From NCBI GenBank assembly GCA_016284305.1, contig JAEEON010000018.1, positions 18,728 through 82,727 of the forward strand: a stretch of 64,000 bases of DNA. Reading direction: 5' to 3'. Positions within the stretch are counted from its first letter, which is position 1, and every line of letters begins with the position of its first letter. Shown here piece by piece: positions 8,211 through 16,101 of the stretch. The notes beneath the pieces were generated by a model. That model ran no database searches. It saw nothing but the letters and a program-made list of their open reading frames with translations, and was not told the origin of the DNA. This stretch comes from Bacteroidales bacterium. GTDB lineage: Bacteria; Bacteroidota; Bacteroidia; Bacteroidales; F082. A program made the translations under genes and the position numbers.

Positions 8211-9155
8211 ATGAAAAACGAAAAATTGAGACAACAGATTTTGTCCTATCTGTATTTGGTGTTAGGCTCGCTGCTGTTTGCGGTGGGTGATGTGATGTTT
8301 GTGAACCCTTACCACCTGGCTCCTGGTGGTGTGTATGGTCTCGCCAACGTGTTCAATGCCATCTGGGGATGGAAGATTTCCGTGGCGGGCATCTGCATGG
8401 ACATCCCATTGTTGATCATTGGCACCATCATATTGGGTCCTAGGTTTGGTATCAAGACGATTATCTCGGTCATCCTCATACCAGTGTTCACTTTCATTCT
8501 CGAGAGCACTTGGGGTTATGCTCCGCTCATTCATGACGGAGCCTTCTTCGACACTGCTTCCCAGTCGTCGCTGTATTTCATGGATGGCGAGGTGCAACGT
8601 TTTTTCACCCCTGACTTCTTCCTCAACACCATTGTCTCTGGCCTGATCTATGGTCTGGCCATCGGTGTCATCTTCCGTGCTGGCGCTACCTCTGGCGGTT
8701 CCGACATCATCTCTATGATCATCCATAAATACACCAAGATCAGCTTGGGCACCCTTGTGCTGATCGTTGATAGCATTATCTCCCTTACCACTTTGCTGGC
8801 TTTCGAGGATATCCGTCTGCCTATCTATTCCATCATCTTGATTTACATCGAAAGCAAGATCATCGACTTGGTGGTGGAAGGTGTGAAGAGTTACAAGACA
8901 GCTTTCATCGTCACCGACAAAATTGACGAGGTGCGCAATTTCATCCTCAAGGACCTCGACCGCAGCGGTACGGTGTTCGCTGGTAGTGGACTCTATCAAG
9001 GAGTGGAACGCAAGATGATTTACGTCACCTTGAACCGTAGTGATTTGGTCAAACTCAAGTCCAACCTTCGTTTCCTTGACCCGAATGCTTTCGTCAATGT
9101 AATCGAAAGTTCGGAGATTATGGGCAATGGCTTCAAGGCTTTGCCGACCGAGTAG
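8211..9155 (+). CDS. YitT/DUF2179-family inner-membrane protein
   Basis: A 314-residue protein. The N-terminal two thirds hold about five or six hydrophobic segments with the family pattern VNPYHLAPGGVYGLA and, later, FRAGATSGGSDIISMI. The last 80 or so residues form a soluble domain (DUF2179 type) with YKTAFIVTDK, a Gly-rich GSGLYQG turn and MIYVTLNR. Function is not established for the family; a transporter or channel role is often guessed. The start at 8211 (MKNEKLRQQ) is set by the promoter just upstream. It stands alone and converges on purN, separated by repeat DNA able to form a long hairpin. Confidence 0.85.
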   Translation: MKNEKLRQQILSYLYLVLGSLLFAVGDVMFVNPYHLAPGGVYGLANVFNAIWGWKISVAGICMDIPLLIIGTIILGPRFGIKTIISVILIPVFTFILESTWGYAPLIHDGAFFDTASQSSLYFMDGEVQRFFTPDFFLNTIVSGLIYGLAIGVIFRAGATSGGSDIISMIIHKYTKISLGTLVLIVDSIISLTTLLAFEDIRLPIYSIILIYIESKIIDLVVEGVKSYKTAFIVTDKIDEVRNFILKDLDRSGTVFAGSGLYQGVERKMIYVTLNRSDLVKLKSNLRFLDPNAFVNVIESSEIMGNGFKALPTE

Positions 9156-9238
9156 GGGGAATTTAGAATTAATAATTTAGAATTTAGAGGGAGATAGCGT
9201 CAAATCCCTCTAAATTCTAAATTATTAATTATTAATTA
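9156..9238. repeat. Inverted pair of heptamer arrays between convergent genes
   Basis: The left arm reads GAATTTA, GAATTAA, TAATTTA, GAATTTA, GAGGGA. After about 12 bases the right arm reads TCCCTC, TAAATTC, TAAATTA, TTAATTA, TTAATTA. The arms are near-complementary and can form a stem of about 30 bp. The left arm begins right after the YitT-family stop; the right arm includes the purN stop (9225-9227) and its last Asn codons. It could act as a two-way terminator. Confidence 0.85.
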
Positions 9239-9788
9239 TGGTTTCGATCACTACCGGGAAGTAGGCTTGTTCCAGCTTGTGGATTTTTGCTGCGAGGGTG
9301 TCAGGAGTCTCGTTTGGGTCTAGTTTGGTGTGGGCTTGAAGGATGATCTCACCATTGTCGTAAACTTCATCGACGTAATGGACAGTGATGCCCGAATGGG
9401 CTTCTTTAGCTGCCACCACCGCTTCATGCACATGCTCGCCGTAGAAGCCCTTGCCTCCATACTTCGGAAGCAACGCTGGATGGATGTTGATGATTTTCTG
9501 AGGATGGGCTTGAATCAAACTTGAAGGAATCTTCCAGAGAAATCCTGCCAATACAATCAGGTCGAGGTTCAATGCCTTCATTTCTTCAGTGAATTCCTGA
9601 CTATTGAACTCTTTTTTGGTAATCATTCTCAAGGGGATGCCGAGGTTCTTCGCCCTCTCGATGGCGTACGCTTTGGGGTTGTTGCAGACCACATTGACGA
9701 TCTCAACCTCTTGGTTGTCTTTGAAATACTCAGCGATGCGTTGCAAATTGGTCCCGTTGCCCGAGACAAAAATGGATATTCTTTTCAT
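9225..9788 (-). CDS. purN: Phosphoribosylglycinamide formyltransferase
   Basis: A 187-residue formyltransferase of purine synthesis that transfers a formyl group from 10-formyl-THF to GAR. It has the phosphate-binding FVSGNGTNLQ at the N-terminus, the catalytic segment NIHPALLPKYGG (Asn and His), and HSGITVHYVDEVYDNG with the catalytic Asp. The length is normal. It starts 4 bases after the stop of the large secreted protein gene upstream and is probably co-transcribed with it, though the functional link is unclear. Its last codons are made of the AT-rich 7-base repeat that separates it from the convergent gene. Confidence 0.94.
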   Translation of the reverse strand: MKRISIFVSGNGTNLQRIAEYFKDNQEVEIVNVVCNNPKAYAIERAKNLGIPLRMITKKEFNSQEFTEEMKALNLDLIVLAGFLWKIPSSLIQAHPQKIINIHPALLPKYGGKGFYGEHVHEAVVAAKEAHSGITVHYVDEVYDNGEIILQAHTKLDPNETPDTLAAKIHKLEQAYFPVVIETIINN

Positions 9789-9792
9789 AGTT

Positions 9793-12141
9793 TTAATTGT
9801 TCATGATTTCAATGGTGACAGGTTCGTTAGCCTTGAGGTTGAACCATACGTAATATTGGTTGCCTTCCTTGCGGAATTCATAATATTGGCTATTGTTGAA
9901 ACGGATGGGGACGGTGCAAATCAAAGTAAACCCCTTGATATCTTTGTCCGTGGAGGTCAGCTTGATGTGATGGTTGTCGATGACTTCGTAGCGGACATTC
10001 TTTAGTTGACTGAAAAAGTCAAGGTAGGTTTGCACGGTCATGGGCAACATCTTGCGTTCGTCGCGGAGTTTGGCGATGCGTTCCAGGGCTCGGTTCATGC
10101 CAGGCAAGGCGACGATGGTGCTGTCAGCGTCGTAAGTCCAGAACCCTCTGTGGGGTATGGTCCAGGCAGGATAGATATGAGTGATGTGGACGTTGTGATT
10201 GTTGGCAATCTTCAATAATCGCTCTTCGCTGTAGTAATAATCCCAGTCACTGTCTGACGTGGCCTCCAACGTTGATGGAGTGGACCAGGTCAGGAGAGGT
10301 GAGAGGTGAGAATTGAGAGGTGAGAGCTGATTGGGCAATGGGGTTATTTGGCGGTTGGGAAGGGCATCGCCGTAGCCGGGGTAGGGTTGTATGATGTTGT
10401 TGTCGAAAAACCATTGCTCCATGCGGTTCTCTTCATAATAGGCATTCCATAGGTATTGGACTCCATGACGTTGCCAGAGGTTGGCGGCGAAATGTTCAGA
10501 GCTGGGGTCCAGCCCATCACAAACCATGTCTTCCCGATTGTGTTTGGAGGTGTTGTTGTAGCCATGGTCAATCCATGACACAGACTTGAACTGGCGTTCC
10601 ATGAAAGTCAGCGCCTCGTCGAGATTGCTGGGAGTGGTGGTGTATTGTTCCGGAGTGTGCAGGCAGATTTCGTAGCCTAAACCGTAGAGTTGTTTCAGAA
10701 ACTTAAAGAAAGCCTTGTCTGTCTTGACGGTGGCTTGCAGCCCTGTGAATGTCCCATGGCTTGCCTCGGCGTTGGTAATTTGGTCGGGATTGTTGTAGAA
10801 TACGCTTTTGGTAACGGGGATGCCGTAATACACGAAGCCTCCTGTAGCATGTTTGGCTTTGGTGATGTTTTCATTGCCGAAATAGGTGGCTTGGTGGGTG
10901 CGCAGATCGCTCCAGTCGGCATGCTCGGTGAAGATGATGCCTGATGCATAACCATTGGGGATTGGCATGATCCGGGGAAGATCACGGACATCATTGCCAA
11001 ACGCCAACTCAAGCTTGTGATTCCATGTGTCACCCGCCTGAATCGTGCGATAAGAGATGTCAACAAATTGGTCCATGACACTGTCATTGAGCGGATAGTG
11101 GATCAACGGGTGATCGCGCCAGTAGTCGATGTTGAAGTAAGCAATGCGGTTGGTGGCATCCAGCTGCATGGAGGAGATTTGCTCTTGATGATAGGCTATG
11201 ACACTCCTGTCTCCCGTCCCTATTTTGAAACCTTCATTGTCGAGATAGTATTCCGATTGGAACAAAGTGGTGTCGATGGTCATGTTTTTTCGATAGACGG
11301 TTAGGGTGCTGTCGATGAAGGGGATGACTATGGCTTGTCGAAGCAATCGACATGGCTTATTGAATATAGTATTGAATATCAGTTCTTTATCATTAATTTC
11401 TGCAGTTGTGGCATCGATGTCAGAGATGGCTAGGTAATGTTTTCCATCCGTGGTTTTGAACGGGTGGAACTCAATGATGGTATCCTTTTCAAGGATGTAT
11501 TCGTTGAGCCATCCGATAGGATAGCTGAGCGGAGTGGTGTTGTCGCTGGGAAGTCGTATGATGAGATCTTCGTCAGTGATAGTGTCATGAGGAATGGACA
11601 GCTCGGGAAGGAAGCTTGGCATCTGCCATGGAGTCAGGTCGAGGGTGGCATTGTCGATGTGTATGTTTCTTTTGTCGGTATTCCAAAGGAAGATGCTGAT
11701 GAGGTTTCCTTTGAGATAGTCGGAAGGGAAGTTGAGTTCGATGTCCACTGGGAACCATGCTGCGGTGTCGTTGGCAAAGGAGGTGATCAAATAGTTTTGC
11801 CAAAAGCGGTATTCTTCTTCATGTTTGATGGTGAAAACGATTTCCCCTGAGCCGATGGTGTCGGGAAAGCGATAGTCGGCATGGAAGTTCAGCTGAAGGT
11901 TTTTCCCGTAAAGGCTGTCAGGGATTTGATAGTGAAACCCCAAACCATATTCCATGGTAGAATCGCATTGGCAGTGGTATTGGTTTTCGGGAGAGATACT
12001 GTCGTTGATGATATCGATGTTTGTCCAAGGCGGATACCAAGTGTATTTGTTTTCGAAATCGTTTGCGAAATGCTGTGCACGGGCGGTCAGGCTAAAAGCC
12101 AGACACAGAAGAATGAGGAACCAGAGCTTATGTTTCTTCAT
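9793..12141 (-). CDS. Large secreted protein with possible polysaccharide-deacetylase-like domain
   Basis: A 782-residue protein with a clear signal peptide (MKKHKLWFLILLCLAFSLTA, cleavage near ARAQ). The first 200 or so residues look like a beta-sandwich, possibly carbohydrate-binding. From about residue 410 the pattern GIIFTEHADWSD, then GYEICLHTPEQY, then WIDHGYNN recalls the metal-binding Asp/His segments of NodB-type (CE4) deacetylases, but the canonical TFDDG motif is absent, so the family is uncertain. The chosen start lies 25 bases below a TATCTTTG promoter element; an ATG at 12228 lies upstream of that element. A 42-base heptamer array inside the gene encodes 14 low-complexity residues rich in Pro, Leu and Ser. 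purN follows after 4 bases. Confidence 0.6.
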   Translation of the reverse strand: MKKHKLWFLILLCLAFSLTARAQHFANDFENKYTWYPPWTNIDIINDSISPENQYHCQCDSTMEYGLGFHYQIPDSLYGKNLQLNFHADYRFPDTIGSGEIVFTIKHEEEYRFWQNYLITSFANDTAAWFPVDIELNFPSDYLKGNLISIFLWNTDKRNIHIDNATLDLTPWQMPSFLPELSIPHDTITDEDLIIRLPSDNTTPLSYPIGWLNEYILEKDTIIEFHPFKTTDGKHYLAISDIDATTAEINDKELIFNTIFNKPCRLLRQAIVIPFIDSTLTVYRKNMTIDTTLFQSEYYLDNEGFKIGTGDRSVIAYHQEQISSMQLDATNRIAYFNIDYWRDHPLIHYPLNDSVMDQFVDISYRTIQAGDTWNHKLELAFGNDVRDLPRIMPIPNGYASGIIFTEHADWSDLRTHQATYFGNENITKAKHATGGFVYYGIPVTKSVFYNNPDQITNAEASHGTFTGLQATVKTDKAFFKFLKQLYGLGYEICLHTPEQYTTTPSNLDEALTFMERQFKSVSWIDHGYNNTSKHNREDMVCDGLDPSSEHFAANLWQRHGVQYLWNAYYEENRMEQWFFDNNIIQPYPGYGDALPNRQITPLPNQLSPLNSHLSPLLTWSTPSTLEATSDSDWDYYYSEERLLKIANNHNVHITHIYPAWTIPHRGFWTYDADSTIVALPGMNRALERIAKLRDERKMLPMTVQTYLDFFSQLKNVRYEVIDNHHIKLTSTDKDIKGFTLICTVPIRFNNSQYYEFRKEGNQYYVWFNLKANEPVTIEIMNN
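10294..10335. repeat. Heptamer array inside a coding region
   Basis: On the + strand: GAGAGGT, GAGAGGT, GAGAATT, GAGAGGT, GAGAGCT, GATTGGG. This is 42 bases, exactly 14 codons of the minus-strand gene, encoding PNQLSPLNSHLSPL. It is the same repeat family as in the intergenic spacers, but in frame within a secreted protein. Confidence 0.85.
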
Positions 12142-12165
12142 GGGGAAAACGTCTGTTTGATGTTG

Positions 12166-12173
12166 CAAAGATA
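12166..12173 (-). promoter_or_regulatory. -7 promoter element of the large secreted protein gene / purN unit
   Basis: The minus strand reads TATCTTTG (TAnnTTTG), about 25 bases upstream of the start at 12141, and supports that start. Confidence 0.6.
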
Positions 12174-12193
12174 CGTTTTTCTTGAAATAAGAG

Positions 12194-12238
12194 AAGGTCG
12201 TCGAATACTTGCCTGGGCTGGTTTTCATCGACGACCTT
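12194..12238 (-). terminator. Probable terminator at the end of the dcw cluster
   Basis: An 11-bp perfect stem, AAGGTCGTCGA (12194-12204) with TCGACGACCTT (12228-12238), begins about 20 bases after the ftsZ stop. The T-run on the transcript is poor (CTTCTCTTATTTC) and the loop is long, so strength is uncertain. Confidence 0.55.
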
Positions 12239-12258
12239 AAAGAGGAATTGTTTTAGAT

Positions 12259-13935
12259 TTAATCAACGTTGTCGTGCAGGAATGAGTTCTCTGAACTGAT
12301 TCCCTTCGCCGTTGTGCTGTAGCGGGAGACCTCATCCTCCGGTTCGATCTCCTCGTAGTTTTTGTTCACTCTCATATAGGCAGGCTGGCGTTCGAGTTCT
12401 TCGAGGCCTTTCTGGGTCTTGAAGTTAAGGCTCAGCGCTCTGAGGCGGTTGCGTTTCAGCTCTTCTTTGGGGTCATAGGGTTTGGGTTGGCTTTTAGGCT
12501 CTTCCATGACCAGGGTCTCCACCTCAGCGGGTTCACTTTGCAAGCTTGCGGCCGTGCTGTGGTTTGAGATCTCGAAGCTGTCGTCATCTTCGTTGATGTT
12601 GCTGAACGGGTTGTCGAACACTCTCACTGATGGAGTGGGTTCGGGTTGTGGGGTAGAGGCGATGGTTTCGTGAACGGCAGGGGTTTCGACTTTGAAGCTG
12701 GGGATGTCGAATATTGCTGGTTCATCGACCTCGTCGAGGGAGTGGACGACGATTTTGGGTTTGTCGTCCATGGCGGGTTGTTCTGGGGTTTCCGGGGCGG
12801 GTTGTGTGCATTCCGGTGTGGCGATTGGTTCGGGTTCGCACTTCGTCTCTGTCTCGTACAACTTGTGTTCAGTACGTTTGCCCGTGATGGTTTCCGTCAC
12901 GGGTTTCACCTCGGGTTTCTGTTTTGTCTCAAGGGGTTCCACTCTTCTCTCTTCGGCTTTCTTGTTGCTTTCGAAACCGGTTGCGATGAGAGTGACGCTG
13001 ATCTCGTCGCCGAGTGACTCATCGACGCCGTTGCCCCAGATTACGTCGGAGCAGTTGCCGCAGATGCTTTGGGTGTATTCAGTGATCTCCACCACTTCAT
13101 CGAGCGAGACTTCGTCGGTGCCAGAGGTGATGTAGAGCAGGACGTTCTTGGCGCCTTCGATGTTGGAGTCGTTGAGAAGTGGTGAGTTGATGGCCATCTT
13201 GATGGCTTCTTCGGCGCGGTTCTCGCCTTTGGCACGACCGGTGCCCATGATGGCGCGGCCACTGTCTTTCATGACGGTCTTGACATCTTCGAAGTCCACG
13301 TTGACATAGCCGGTGACGGTGATGATTTCGGCGATGCCTTTGGCGGCGGTGGTCAGCACGTCGTCGGCTTTTTTGAAGGCTTCGGTGAGTTTCATGTTGC
13401 CGTACGAGTCGCGCAGTTTGTCGCTGCTGATGATGATGAGCGTGTCAACGTTCTTTCTCAGTTCTTCGATGCCGGAGAGTGCCTGTTGTTTGCGGCGGCG
13501 TCCTTCGCATTCGAAGGGCAGGGTGACGATGCCGACGGTGAGGATACCTTTCTCTTTGGCGATGCGAGCCACGACGGGAGCGGCGCCTGTGCCGGTTCCA
13601 CCACCCATTCCGGCAGTGACGAAGAGCATCTTAGTATGGTCGTCAAGGACCTTGCTGATCTCGTCTTCGCTGCTGAGGGCGGCTTCACGTCCCACGTTGG
13701 GGTCGTTGCCGGCGCCGAGTTCGCGTTTGCCGAGGTGGATCTTCAGTGGGACCATGCTTCGTGTCAAGGCTTGGTAGTCAGTGTTGCAGAGGACGAAGTC
13801 CACTCCTTGGATGCCCTCTTCAAGCATGTGGTTGACGGCATTGCCGCCACCGCCTCCCACACCGACCACTTTGATGTAGTTCGATGGTTTCTCGCAGAGA
13901 GGCTTGAACATATCGTTGTTGGTATAGCTTTCCAT
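12259..13935 (-). CDS. ftsZ: Cell division protein FtsZ
   Basis: A 558-residue tubulin-like GTPase that forms the division ring. It has VVGVGGGGGNAVNHM near the N-terminus, the tubulin signature GGGTGTGA (about residues 111-118), and the nucleotide-contact segment ending FKKADDVL. The GTPase core ends near residue 320. A long acidic, Pro/Glu-rich linker of about 170 residues follows, and then QPAYMRVNKNYEE, which may be the C-terminal partner-binding peptide. The total is longer than E. coli FtsZ because of the linker, a common trait in Bacteroidota. It is the last gene of the dcw cluster, 20 bases after ftsA. Confidence 0.97.
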   Translation of the reverse strand: MESYTNNDMFKPLCEKPSNYIKVVGVGGGGGNAVNHMLEEGIQGVDFVLCNTDYQALTRSMVPLKIHLGKRELGAGNDPNVGREAALSSEDEISKVLDDHTKMLFVTAGMGGGTGTGAAPVVARIAKEKGILTVGIVTLPFECEGRRRKQQALSGIEELRKNVDTLIIISSDKLRDSYGNMKLTEAFKKADDVLTTAAKGIAEIITVTGYVNVDFEDVKTVMKDSGRAIMGTGRAKGENRAEEAIKMAINSPLLNDSNIEGAKNVLLYITSGTDEVSLDEVVEITEYTQSICGNCSDVIWGNGVDESLGDEISVTLIATGFESNKKAEERRVEPLETKQKPEVKPVTETITGKRTEHKLYETETKCEPEPIATPECTQPAPETPEQPAMDDKPKIVVHSLDEVDEPAIFDIPSFKVETPAVHETIASTPQPEPTPSVRVFDNPFSNINEDDDSFEISNHSTAASLQSEPAEVETLVMEEPKSQPKPYDPKEELKRNRLRALSLNFKTQKGLEELERQPAYMRVNKNYEEIEPEDEVSRYSTTAKGISSENSFLHDNVD

Positions 13936-13945
13936 GACTTTATGA

Positions 13946-13966
13946 TTGTTATTTGTTATTCATTGA
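13946..13966. repeat. Short heptamer pair at the ftsA stop
   Basis: TTGTTAT, TTGTTAT, then TCATTGA. The minus-strand ftsA TAA stop (13956-13958) lies inside the second unit. It is weaker than the other arrays, but has the same period and placement. Confidence 0.5.
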
Positions 13967-15317
13967 TTTCGTCGGCTGAGAAGAATTTGGTGATGATCTG
14001 AGTGAGATCCCAACTCTTGTGGCTTTTTTCCTTCTTCGGTCTCCTACGGGTATGTGGACCTTCAACTTCCGGTTCGTCGGCCTCGGGTTCAACCATGGGT
14101 TCTTCCACTTTAGGGATCACCACGACAGGTTCTTTTTTCTTTGCGCGGTCCATATGGTCTTGGTATTCGGCGCGTTTGATACCTTCGATGACCAATCCAA
14201 TACCAGTGGCATACATTGGACTTGCCAGTGCCTTGTCGGTCTCTTCGGTGAGATGCTCATTAGGATAGCCGATGCGGACGTCGAGGCCGGTTTTGAAGGA
14301 GGCGAGCTGTTGGATGTGCCTCATCATGGCGCCACCGCCGGTAAGGACGATGCCAGCGATGAGTTGATGTTGCGAGTTGACCTTTTGGATCTCGTAGTTG
14401 GTGAGGTCGAAGATCTCTTCCATCCTGGCTTGGATGATGCCTGCCAGATTCTTGAACGAGATCTCTTTTGCTTTTCTTCCTCTGATGCCTGGTATTGACA
14501 CCACTTCGTCGTCGCGGTTCTCGCTCGCCACGGCCGATCCAAACTTGACTTTCACGTCTTCGGCGTAGCGGCGGATAATGGAGCATCCTTGGCAGATGTC
14601 TTCGGTGATGACGTTGCCTCCGAAGGGGATGACTGCGGAGTGGTAGATTTTGTTCTCGTGGAAGATGGCGATGTCGGTGGTGCCGCCTCCGATGTCAACG
14701 AGGGCGACGCCTGCCTCTTTCTCTTCTTCGTCGAGGACCGCCTCAGCCGAGGCGATGGGTTCGAGGATCATGTGGTCCATCTCCAGACCTGCACGTTGGA
14801 TGCAACGTACGATGTTCATGGCTGCAGCCTTCTGTCCGATGATGACGTGGAAGTTGGCTTCCAGCTTGCTGCCCAACATACCGTTTGGCGTGGTGCCAAT
14901 CTCACCATCCACATAATACTCTTGTGGGATGACGTCGATGATCTCCTCGCCAGGAATCATGTTGATCTTGAACGTGTCTTGACGCAGTTTCTCCAGCTCT
15001 GCATCGGTGATTTCCACATCGCGGTTGTCGCGCATGAGCACTCCGCGGTGCTGCAGGCTCTTGATGTGTTGTCCGGCGATGCCGACGTTGACCGACTTGA
15101 TATCGACATTGGATTGTGCCGATGCCTCGTCAACTGCTGTCTTGATGGCGTTGACGGTCTCTTCAATGTTGATCACGATGCCTCTGCTCACTCCTGTGGA
15201 CGGCGCTTTGCCGTAACCCAGGATCTCGATTTTTCCATTGGCACCCTTCCTTCCCACGATGCAGGCGATTTTCGTGGTGCCAATGTCTAATCCGACAATA
15301 ATTTTTCCTTCACTCAT
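13956..15317 (-). CDS. ftsA: Cell division protein FtsA
   Basis: A 453-residue actin-like ATPase that tethers FtsZ to the membrane. It opens IIVGLDIGTTKIACIVG (phosphate 1 loop), has VALVDIGGGTTDIAIFHENK (phosphate 2) and VLTGGGAMMRHI (adenosine motif). The C-terminus SHKSWDLTQIITKFF looks like the amphipathic membrane-targeting helix, preceded by a charged Pro/Glu linker. The length is normal for the phylum. It sits between ftsQ (4-base gap) and ftsZ. Confidence 0.97.
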   Translation of the reverse strand: MSEGKIIVGLDIGTTKIACIVGRKGANGKIEILGYGKAPSTGVSRGIVINIEETVNAIKTAVDEASAQSNVDIKSVNVGIAGQHIKSLQHRGVLMRDNRDVEITDAELEKLRQDTFKINMIPGEEIIDVIPQEYYVDGEIGTTPNGMLGSKLEANFHVIIGQKAAAMNIVRCIQRAGLEMDHMILEPIASAEAVLDEEEKEAGVALVDIGGGTTDIAIFHENKIYHSAVIPFGGNVITEDICQGCSIIRRYAEDVKVKFGSAVASENRDDEVVSIPGIRGRKAKEISFKNLAGIIQARMEEIFDLTNYEIQKVNSQHQLIAGIVLTGGGAMMRHIQQLASFKTGLDVRIGYPNEHLTEETDKALASPMYATGIGLVIEGIKRAEYQDHMDRAKKKEPVVVIPKVEEPMVEPEADEPEVEGPHTRRRPKKEKSHKSWDLTQIITKFFSADEINE

Positions 15318-15321
15318 AATT

Positions 15322-16101
15322 TTATTTTTTTGTACACACGATTTGATTGTTATATCTCAGATCCAAGGTCTTGTAGCCCAACAGCTCATCGGTCCCGCTG
15401 TGTTTCTCCAAAAGGGTGTGCAGTCGTGACATCTTCTGCTTGATGTTGACGGTATCGCCAACGATGACTCTAGCTGGAAGGCTGTTAACCATAATCTCAT
15501 ATTGTTTTCTTTCGTTTCGGTAGATTTGTCCGATACTGCCTCTGAGGAAGTCGTCGGCGAGCACTGCCTTGGTGATGGCCAAGGTCTCGCTGATTCCCGA
15601 CTCGGCATAGCTGGTGTCGGAGAGTTGTGCACTGCTGTCACTTGTCGGGAACTCGAAGTTGCCGCTCGCGATGATGAGGCGCGGGGTGTAGGTCTTGTTC
15701 GATGGTAGGATGGCTCCGTCGCGGGTGACATATACGGACTGGCCTTTCTTGTTGAATATTCGTACGATGGGGATATATTCCTTCGCTGAAATCATTAAGG
15801 TGTCGTTGAGTCCGATGAAGGCGCTAGAGCTTTCGATCCAGGGACTGTTGCTGAGCAGTTTCTGGATTTTCATGAGGTCAACGCTGCCGATGCTGGCATG
15901 GTTGCGGATCCCGCATAGGTCCTCGATGTTGGCGATCATAGTGTCTTTTTCCACGAAACCTTTGTCGCCTTGGCGTTCAAGGTTGAACACCACTCCTTGC
16001 AGCGGGGCGTTGGTGAACCCTTTGTGTGCGTACACGAAGAGCACGATCAAGGCGGCCCCGGTAATCACCCATGCTAAAATGCTTAAGATCTTCTTTACCA
16101 T
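15322..16101 (-). CDS. ftsQ: Cell division protein FtsQ
   Basis: A 259-residue single-pass membrane protein of the divisome. One N-terminal membrane segment (about residues 6-24) precedes a periplasmic part. That part has a POTRA-like segment with two useful marks: LSNSPWIESSSAF and then YVTRDGAILP. A later SLPARVIVGDTVNIKQKMSRL segment fits the FtsQ beta domain. Divergent sequence is normal for FtsQ; the call leans on order: murC before (7-base overlap) and ftsA after. Confidence 0.88.
   Translation of the reverse strand: MVKKILSILAWVITGAALIVLFVYAHKGFTNAPLQGVVFNLERQGDKGFVEKDTMIANIEDLCGIRNHASIGSVDLMKIQKLLSNSPWIESSSAFIGLNDTLMISAKEYIPIVRIFNKKGQSVYVTRDGAILPSNKTYTPRLIIASGNFEFPTSDSSAQLSDTSYAESGISETLAITKAVLADDFLRGSIGQIYRNERKQYEIMVNSLPARVIVGDTVNIKQKMSRLHTLLEKHSGTDELLGYKTLDLRYNNQIVCTKK

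Noticed and set aside
12142..12228. N-terminal extension of the large secreted protein
   Set aside because: It lies upstream of the promoter element and within the hairpin after ftsZ, and would hide the signal peptide.
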